Source of the DNA: Cymbomonas tetramitiformis
Taxonomy: Eukaryota; Chlorophyta; Pyramimonadophyceae; Pyramimonadales; Pyramimonadaceae
Direction: 5' to 3'
Length of the DNA stretch: 38,671 nt
NCBI GenBank assembly: GCA_001247695.2
Contig: LGRX02009796.1
Span: 1-38,671 of the forward strand
A program made the position numbers and the translations under genes. The notes under the pieces were generated by a model. It did no database searches and was not told the origin of the DNA. It saw only the letters and a program-made list of their open reading frames with translations. This document shows, piece after piece, positions 32,478 to 38,671 of this stretch; positions within the stretch are counted from its first letter, which is position 1, and every line of letters starts with the position of its first letter.

Positions 32478-33203
32478 TTATCTCCACGAAATACCGCGAT
32501 ACAATCTTGTAAGCAAACAACTAATCCCTTGATATTTTGTCTTGCCCGTCTTCGATACATTTGTCAAGAGGTGGAAGGGACGCACAAGCTCGCCAGGCAA
32601 ATCTTGGAAAGTAGATCCCGTTGCATTTGCACTGCTGGATGGGCTGGATGGTGTCGTCGTGTTCGTGGGGGAAATAACTGTCCCTTCAGTGGAAGCTTCA
32701 ACGCCAGGCGACACGACAGGCGAGACGGCAGGCGAGACGACAGGCGAGAGTTCAGAGCACGTTGGATTGTTTGTCGAATTGAAGAAGTCAGCGAGTGCAG
32801 GCATGTAATGTCGTTCAAAAGTATCCAGGTTAGGCTGAACGTTGCGAGCGTGCACAAATCGACTAAGAGTAGACCACTGTCTAAATTCGCGCAGAATATC
32901 CGACATGGTTGAAAGAGATGAAACAACTGCGCGTTTTCGATAGCGCTTGCTATTTGTGTTGCCATTAGGGAACGTGAATCGGGGATCATCGTTGGCAACC
33001 CGACCGAGGATAGGAAACTGTGGAGGTTCCTTTTTAGCGTCTGCTTTTAATAGGCTAATTAAGAAATTAGACGTCGATCTCTTGCCTTCTTTCGGTTTAT
33101 CTCCACGAAATACCGCGATACAATCTTGTAAGCAAACAACCCGGGCTTCGCAGAACACTCTGAGTGTGCAAGAAAGATCAACTCCTTCTCCATGCGAATC
33201 CAT
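32478..33203 (-). CDS. Hypothetical 241-codon ORF inside inverted-repeat segment
   Basis: The N-terminal part contains VVCLQDCIAVFRGDKPKE; the middle (SDILREFRQWSTLSRFVHA, PALADFFNSTNNP) reads like a helical protein; then comes a Val/Ser/Pro run (SPVVSPAVSPVVSPG) encoded by a short tandem repeat. A ~55-bp segment (33087-33141) that encodes the N-terminal motif is repeated in the same orientation at 32465-32520, where it forms the end of this frame in another phase. No family recognised; probably a transposon-borne protein. Confidence 0.35.
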   Translation of the reverse strand: MDSHGEGVDLSCTLRVFCEARVVCLQDCIAVFRGDKPKEGKRSTSNFLISLLKADAKKEPPQFPILGRVANDDPRFTFPNGNTNSKRYRKRAVVSSLSTMSDILREFRQWSTLSRFVHARNVQPNLDTFERHYMPALADFFNSTNNPTCSELSPVVSPAVSPVVSPGVEASTEGTVISPTNTTTPSSPSSSANATGSTFQDLPGELVRPFHLLTNVSKTGKTKYQGISCLLTRLYRGISWR

Positions 33204-33529
33204 ATACCAACGAAATGGAAGAACTCCTTTAGTACGCGCTAGTGCTTAGGCGCATACTGAGACGAGCTGCGTTTTCAAACTTTCCGCGTTTTCAGTTCTT
33301 CACCTTGTAATGCAACCCTAACCCAGGCGTGAGAGACAGACATTTTGACACGTATCGTCTCCCCATTGTGACGGTTTGGGTTCGCGCGAAACCGCAACGA
33401 CAGTGTCATCACCGTGTCTCATGCGATAGCGATAGACGCAGCCGTGACATGCAGTCATCAGGACAATTCGAAGAGTTCCCAGCGCCCGTGACACCCTGTC
33501 CCAATTCTGAAAGTTGCGCCAGCGCGCCG

Positions 33530-34040
33530 AGCTGCTGGCGCGGCGCAAGTATTTTCGCCCTGCGCCACGCCGCGCCGCTGGCACGGCGTCATCCCCCCTA
33601 TGGCGCCTTCGGCGCGCCGATTGTCGTCGCGCCATTGCACCCAATCGTCATCCCTGCTGCGCGACAGTCACGCTCTACTCCGATTCACCGCACCGTCCGA
33701 CGCGACGTCCGAGTTCCGATCGTTCATTCGTTTTGGTCTTCGGTGTCACTGTGTCATCTTCACAACCTTTAATTGGACATGTATGTAATGAAGCTATATC
33801 TGGTTTTGAGATATCACTTGCACACTTGGAGATATAGTTCATTTCAGATCGCCGATTTAGTGAGCACCTTTGGACCACTGGAGCATTTGAAAGATCTAAA
33901 GGCACACACATCGCCAAATCGACATACATGCCACATAAGATTAGATACAGTCGCTCGACCAAGGAAACAAAAAGCTATCTGAAATATTTGGCTTGAAAAA
34001 CATTCGTGCTCAAACAATTACAGGTCGTTTTTTCCTAAAA
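33530..34040. other. GC-rich palindromic stretch, then non-coding
   Basis: About 33520-33650 is dense in GGCGC/GCGCC palindromes (GGCGCCTTCGGCGCGCC). The remainder to 34040 is AT-richer and is the likely upstream region of the next gene. I see no clear TATA box. Confidence 0.4.
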
Positions 34041-34048
34041 CTTGAAAT

Positions 34049-36358
34049 ATGAACAGCTTCACACTCTCTCAATCGGCAAGCCTCTGCGCAAAGAATGAAT
34101 ATGGCATGTCAAAAAAGGCACTGTCAGCAGCGCCTCGAGTGATTCCTCAGCAGCGCACCGAGCGTTTCGCCCCTCTTGTAAGTGCCATGTTCGACCGAAG
34201 CGTTCGGCACACAATGCTGGCCATATTTTTGACGGGGCATGTTTGTCCTCTGGAGTATTAACTTTCGTTGTGCGTGCGAAATTTCGCAGATTACTACTCG
34301 CAAAGCCTCTACAGTCTGCGTGCTTTCCCCGGACCGACCAGTCCAAACGACAACTCAACCTGCAGGTCATACATCCATGAGACATTTGTTGACTCAACTC
34401 GACCTGACTTAGCATTTTCTCCTGTCCTGGGAGTTCCATATTGCTCACGAGATTTTGGTGCGACAATACTGAGCAGCGCAGCTGCCTTTGCTGCAGTTCC
34501 TCTCACCCCGAAGCAGCGTGAGCCGCTCATCTCCCGTGAGGCGGTCCAGAGCCTCGAAGCTGAGCTAGACGTAAGTTGTTTGCTGAGCACGAACAAAGTG
34601 ATAACATGCACAGTGCTTTATTGTACACTTGAGTTGTTTGTGACTTCAGACGACTAACTTGCACAGTTCACTGCAGAACGGCGAGTCCGTGAAGGCTCTG
34701 CGTCGTTTCAACGACATCCTCGCGAACCTATCTGAAGAAAAGTGGAATGATCGCATGTGGATGGTAATGAAGCTTGAGTTTTGCACCTTGACGTATTTCT
34801 GTTGCTATGGCGATGCACGAACACGAAAACTTTCAGGGTGCGTGTTCATTCAGTTGGCGAACCATTTATTGCTCACGGCCCCTCTGAACTGCAGGTCTGG
34901 AACGAACTTGCGCACAATCTGGAGTCGTTCAATCCTATTTTCACAGCAGTTATGCTCAAGGTCTGTCCCGAAAGCTGGTGCATATTTTCAGTGAAAGACC
35001 AACGCACTTGTTTTTTCAAGCTAACGTAAAATCACAACGGACACTTACCCCCTGATAATTCTGCACTTTCAGGTTCAGTGCACCATTGGGCACAGTGACT
35101 ATGTCCGCCGTGACGAGTGCTTGAGAAACCTTATCCAGCCTCTCGCTGGTACGCTCTTTCTACACTCACGTCTGTCTTTCTGTGTTTGTCGCTCAGCCTC
35201 TAGTTTAATTTCTCGTACGTGTGTAAGCAATAGCGCAGCTAACTTTACTCTTCTGACGTGTAATGGTATAGGCGAATATGGCATGCACAACGACGAGGCC
35301 ATGGGCAAGACGCATCGCAAGCTTTTTTCCGAATTTTACACGTCGGTGAGGTCCCACTGCGGTATCTTTATATGCGAAGTGTAACTCCGCTTTATGGAAA
35401 ACCTAGCGCGTGCTCTGATTCTGCCCTAGTTGTATAAAATAACCAAACTGAGGTAAACTAAAAGTTCACTTATCAAAGCAAGCTGTCGTTGAATTTGCGC
35501 TGAGAATAGATTAGCAGCTCCTGATTACAACAGTAACCACAGAAACGAACAAGTCGCTGAATATCTCGTGTTTGCTCACTCTGTGAATGACCTACAGTGC
35601 ACGGGCGCCTCTCTGGAGGAGCTTCTGGAAGCCGAGGTCCCGACCCCCAACTCTCAACAACTTTTCGCCTGCATGATGCGCGACGTATCCAGCGGTGGGC
35701 AGTGCATCGACGGTATCGAGCAGGTATGATTGCATACGAAAGAAAAGACTGCTTTCGTTTCTTTTGAGCTGCAGGCTGTGGCAGCTTGGTGAATTGATCT
35801 TGATCTGAGTTACTACACAACCAGGCTTCTTATGCCTTGGGATACAATCTGGCTGTGGAGTATTTGGCGGCATACGAGAAGACGTGGCTTCTGGACAGCT
35901 TCCGCTCGTTGGACCAGCGATTCCTTCAACAACAGAAGCGCGATGTTGAGTGGATGTTTCTTGAGGTATCCAGGATCCTTTGTATTCTCTGCTTCCCCTC
36001 GATTCGGCGAACCCACCTTTTGAGCCCCCCGTTTACCTCTTCAAAGTCCGTTTGCCTCTTCCTTTCAGTGTAAAGTGATCTTGCTGCCTGCAACTCTTCA
36101 GATTCACGCTATCGGCGAGCCCGAGCACGCGGAAATCGGGCATCAAGGCGTTGTAAACTTCGTCCCCAAGGCACACGAAGAAGTGCTTCGCAGGTGAGCA
36201 GCATTCTTTGCTGAGTGCAGTGCTCAAGGCAAGCCAGCTTCACGTCCGCGATATTGTTTGCTGACTCACTGTGTCACTGTGTATGTTTCAGGGCCATGCT
36301 GGATCATGATCGCGATTTCGCGCAGTTCTATAACAGGCTCGCTGACCTGTTGTGTTAG
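34049..36358 (+). CDS. Plastid-targeted heme-oxygenase-like di-metal oxygenase (PqqC/CADD-type)
   Basis: Eleven exons give one continuous frame of 335 codons: 34049-34177, 34290-34365, 34497-34570, 34677-34763, 34895-34960, 35073-35148, 35272-35345, 35598-35723, 35825-35965, 36102-36193, 36292-36358. All junctions are GT-AG and all phases match; the donor at 34366 (GTCATA) is the weakest. Residues 1-70 (MNSFTLSQSASLCAK...) are Ser/Thr/Ala- and base-rich with almost no acid, like a plastid transit peptide with an early Phe. The rest is all-helical. The helix with H285-x3-E289-x2-H292 matches the HxxxD/ExxH metal motif of the heme-oxygenase-like diiron family (CADD, UndA, SznF); E171, H184 and E248 sit where further ligands are expected (NL...GEYG...THRKLF; AVEYLAAYE). 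Such enzymes oxidise small molecules; the substrate cannot be told. DUF3865 or TenA/PqqC-type relatives are alternatives. Confidence 0.65.
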
Positions 36359-36409
36359 GACGCTGTCCAAGAGCCCAACTGGATTATGACAAAATTTAGT
36401 ACATGTAAT

Positions 36410-36415
36410 AATAAA
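36410..36415 (+). terminator. Candidate poly(A) signal AATAAA
   Basis: An AATAAA lies 52 bases after the stop of the oxygenase gene, followed by an A-run. The distance suits a short 3' UTR. The AT-rich context makes a chance match possible. Confidence 0.45.
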
Positions 36416-36419
36416 AAAA

Positions 36420-37960
36420 CGGACTTTTGCACGATTTCTCTCGAACCACATATTGATGTACATATACAGCAAGCTATTCAAATAACTTGATAACTTTTGA
36501 TAAATACGGGACAGAAATGATTTTTTGACATGACCTCTCCTGACTTTTTAGAATAATTCCGCGTTATTCGCGTGATAATATTCGCTGACAATTATTTCAC
36601 TCTGTTCGAAAGAGTCACAATTCCGTTCTTCAGATTCTAACCGGTATATAGAGCGCTTATATACGTGACGGCAGGGTTCCTGTTGCTCGGACAACAATAT
36701 CAGCTATTCACATAACAGAAATCAAGCAGGGCAAAATCATAATAATAATACAAATTTGCAGCAGCACATTTATAGTTCCAATACCGCTTATCAAACTATT
36801 CTATTCTATAACCTGATACTAAACGGGTTCTAAAAGAGCAAATCCCTATCGCATCTCAACAAGCAAAATGAACGTGTCCCGAAGGACATCACGCATTCTC
36901 GTGCCACGCAGACCACGCAAACTGCGAGTGCTAGATACCATTTTTCTTGGCGAGCAGAAGATCCCGTAGTACCTGCGAACATTTACTGAAACTGTCAGCC
37001 GGTGGAAAAGAAGCAGCATCGCTGACTGTTTCAGATAAGTTGAGAAGAGAAGGAGCATGGCGAAAAGCCTAAGTGATCTAAATCGTAAACTGAAAGTAGC
37101 ATGGCCAACTAAGACCGAGGAAAATCCCGCCAGGGCAAGCCCCAGACGCGCTGCTACCCGGTTCAAGATAAACGGCGCTTCCCATTTCAAGATGGACCGC
37201 GCTGCTGCCCAGATCAAGATAAACGACGCAGGAGCGAGAATTACCACGACGTTCGTAGCACACGATCCTGAGATCGGGCACCATAAACATGTGGAACGTA
37301 ACGAATCTTGTGGGAAACGAAAGCAACAGGAATTAAAAACATAACCAAGAAGCTGACAACATAGTTCGCGAAAAATCAGCGCGCCCTGCACCTCCACCAA
37401 AAGAACCCAGCAGCCGGCGCATAACCACCTGCACCAAAAGATCCCAGCGGCCGGCGCATACCAAAGCACGCAAGATTCGCAACCAACTCGTTATGCGAAG
37501 CTAGCAGTGAAGAGGAACCTGTGCGCACACTGGTGAGGAAACTTCAGCGATCGGCAAACACGTTATTCCCTCAATTCGTCCAGGCACGTATCCTGCTGGC
37601 CGCCGTAATACAAAACTAACAAGCTTCAAATTCTGGTGTACAATATGTTTGAAAATCGAACGCTAGCGGAATCGTTTCACCGCCCAACCAATCAAATTCT
37701 AGATCGCAAATCATCGTATCGATCGATCGATGGCCCACGGTTTCCATTGGCTAACAAAAACTAAACATCTTGCGAGGTGGCAAATTCGTTATTGTCAGAA
37801 ACGCTATCTTTCTGGTCCCACTTTCGTTTGACGACGAGTCATGCATGACGTCATCCTATGTCACCTTAAAGATCATCACCATCATCCACACCCAAAAGTC
37901 TTCATTCTTCATCATCCACAAAGAGAGCTTCCGAGGATTTATAGCGTGGGGGTGCTGTGG
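36420..37960. other. Non-coding interval
   Basis: No gene is convincing. A hydrophobic Cys-rich minus-strand ORF (36846-37469) and a basic plus-strand ORF (37057-37344) oppose each other, and neither has a domain. A ~30-bp duplication with CCCAGC and GCCGGCGCATA occurs at about 37398-37461. A TGACGTCA palindrome (CRE-like) is at about 37848. Confidence 0.45.
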
Positions 37961-37971
37961 TTCTCGCGGAC

Positions 37972-38640
37972 TTCCTAGGGGGTGCTGACCCCCAGCGCCA
38001 AAATCCAGGTCCTAGGGGGGCGCCTACCCCCAAGGGTAGAATGCAAGTCCTAGGGGGGGGGTCTGAGCACAGCCCCTTGCCTCAGAATAACTCCAGTGTT
38101 CAACGAAAAAGTCGGGAACGATGTTCAAAAATTCGCGCCTGCGGCGCATAATAATATAACATGTGAGGCGATAGCGCGGGGCACTCCCACCCCCACCATC
38201 CTTGCGTGACTAGTCCGCGCCCGTGATGGTGGCATCGTGGGACACTCCCGCCCGCCCCACGCGCGCGATGGTGGTATCGTGGGACACTCCCGCCCGGCCC
38301 ACGCGCGCGATGGTGGTCTCGTGGGGCACTCCTGCCCGCCCCGCGAGCGTGATGGGGGTATCGTAGGGCACTCCCGTCCCCCGCGAGCGTGATGGTGGTA
38401 TCACATGGCACGTATCGTGGGGCACTCCCACCCGACCCGCGCGCGTTATGGTGGTATCGTGGGGCACTCCCGCTCGCCCCGCGCGCGTTATGGTGGTACC
38501 GTGGGGCACTCCCGCCCGCCCCGCAGTGTGCGCGAGTGCAAGTTCTAGGGGGGGGTGCTGACCCCCCAACGGCAAAAAGCAACTCCTAGGGGGGGGATGC
38601 TAACCCCCAAAAGGCAAAATGCAAGTTCTAGGGGGGGGGT
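37972..38640. repeat. Two interleaved GC-rich tandem arrays
   Basis: A 42-bp unit containing ATGGTGGTATCGTGGGGCAC and CCCGCCCGCCCC occurs about eight times at 38212-38522. On both sides (37972-38060 and 38540-38640) lies a different ~38-bp unit with CTAGGGGGGGTGCTGACCCC and GGCAAAATGCAAG. The G-runs of 5-9 followed by matching C-runs can form hairpins or G-quadruplexes. It is cut by the window edge. Confidence 0.85.
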
Positions 38641-38671
38641 ATTTCTAGAACCCCTGCTGCCCCCCCCCGCT

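Larger units (their letters stand above)
31320..33530. mobile_element. Segment bounded by long inverted repeats
   Basis: About 31367-31460 and 33386-33480 are reverse complements over ~95 bp with one mismatch. Weaker matching extends outward another ~45 bp to a GCGCTGGCG word. Between them lie a minisatellite and a minus-strand ORF. This looks like a DNA transposon of about 2.2 kb or an inverted pair of shorter repeats. I could not see a target-site duplication. Confidence 0.6.

Noticed and set aside
32465..33141. LTRs of a retrotransposon (55-bp direct repeats)
   Set aside because: Too short, no TG...CA ends, no primer site, and the repeat is part of a coding frame.
36846..37469. 207-codon hydrophobic minus-strand ORF
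   Set aside because: Cys/Leu/Phe-rich composition is what the antisense of Lys/Glu-rich or repeat sequence gives; a plus-strand ORF overlaps it and no domain is visible.

Overview
Eukaryotic nuclear DNA. Genes are broken into short exons by GT-AG introns, most of the window is non-coding, minisatellites and microsatellites are dense, and remnants of several unrelated eukaryotic transposon types are present. Base composition changes sharply: AT-rich at about 1-4.0, 19-20.7, 23.4-27 and 36.4-37.9 kb, GC-rich at about 5.3-18.9 kb and at the right edge. One gene carries what looks like a plastid transit peptide, so an alga is the best guess. I cannot name the lineage.

Layout. 1-5.3 kb: no convincing gene; small foldback elements built on a GGTCCT palindrome and a larger inverted repeat around a pyrimidine-rich core. 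About 6.0-18.94 kb, plus strand: one large multi-exon gene that I read as the exocyst subunit SEC8/EXOC4. I traced its exons by hand; most have phase-compatible splice sites, and nearly every intron carries its own tandem array. 19-20.7 kb: non-coding, microsatellites and a 31-bp array. 20.8-22.6 kb: overlapping ORFs, including a minus-strand piece resembling the nuclease end of a retroelement polyprotein. 22.63-23.43 kb: a transposon with 38-bp inverted ends. 24.34-26.03 kb: two piggyBac-like elements sharing one TTAA. 27.2-28.3 kb: a minus-strand ORF with an acidic duplicated repeat. 28.7-30.9 kb: the C-terminal end of an R2-like non-LTR retrotransposon on the minus strand, interrupted by a 933-bp TA-flanked element. 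31.3-33.5 kb: a segment bounded by a ~95-bp inverted repeat and holding a 141-bp minisatellite and a 241-codon ORF. 34.05-36.36 kb, plus strand: an 11-exon gene of 335 codons for a heme-oxygenase-like di-metal oxygenase, probably plastid-targeted. 36.4-38.67 kb: non-coding, ending in GC-rich arrays.

The two real genes look unrelated: one is a vesicle tether, the other a small-molecule oxygenase. The main biological story is the interplay of genes and repeats: a housekeeping gene stretched over 13 kb by intron minisatellites, and mobile elements nested in each other with their target-site duplications intact.
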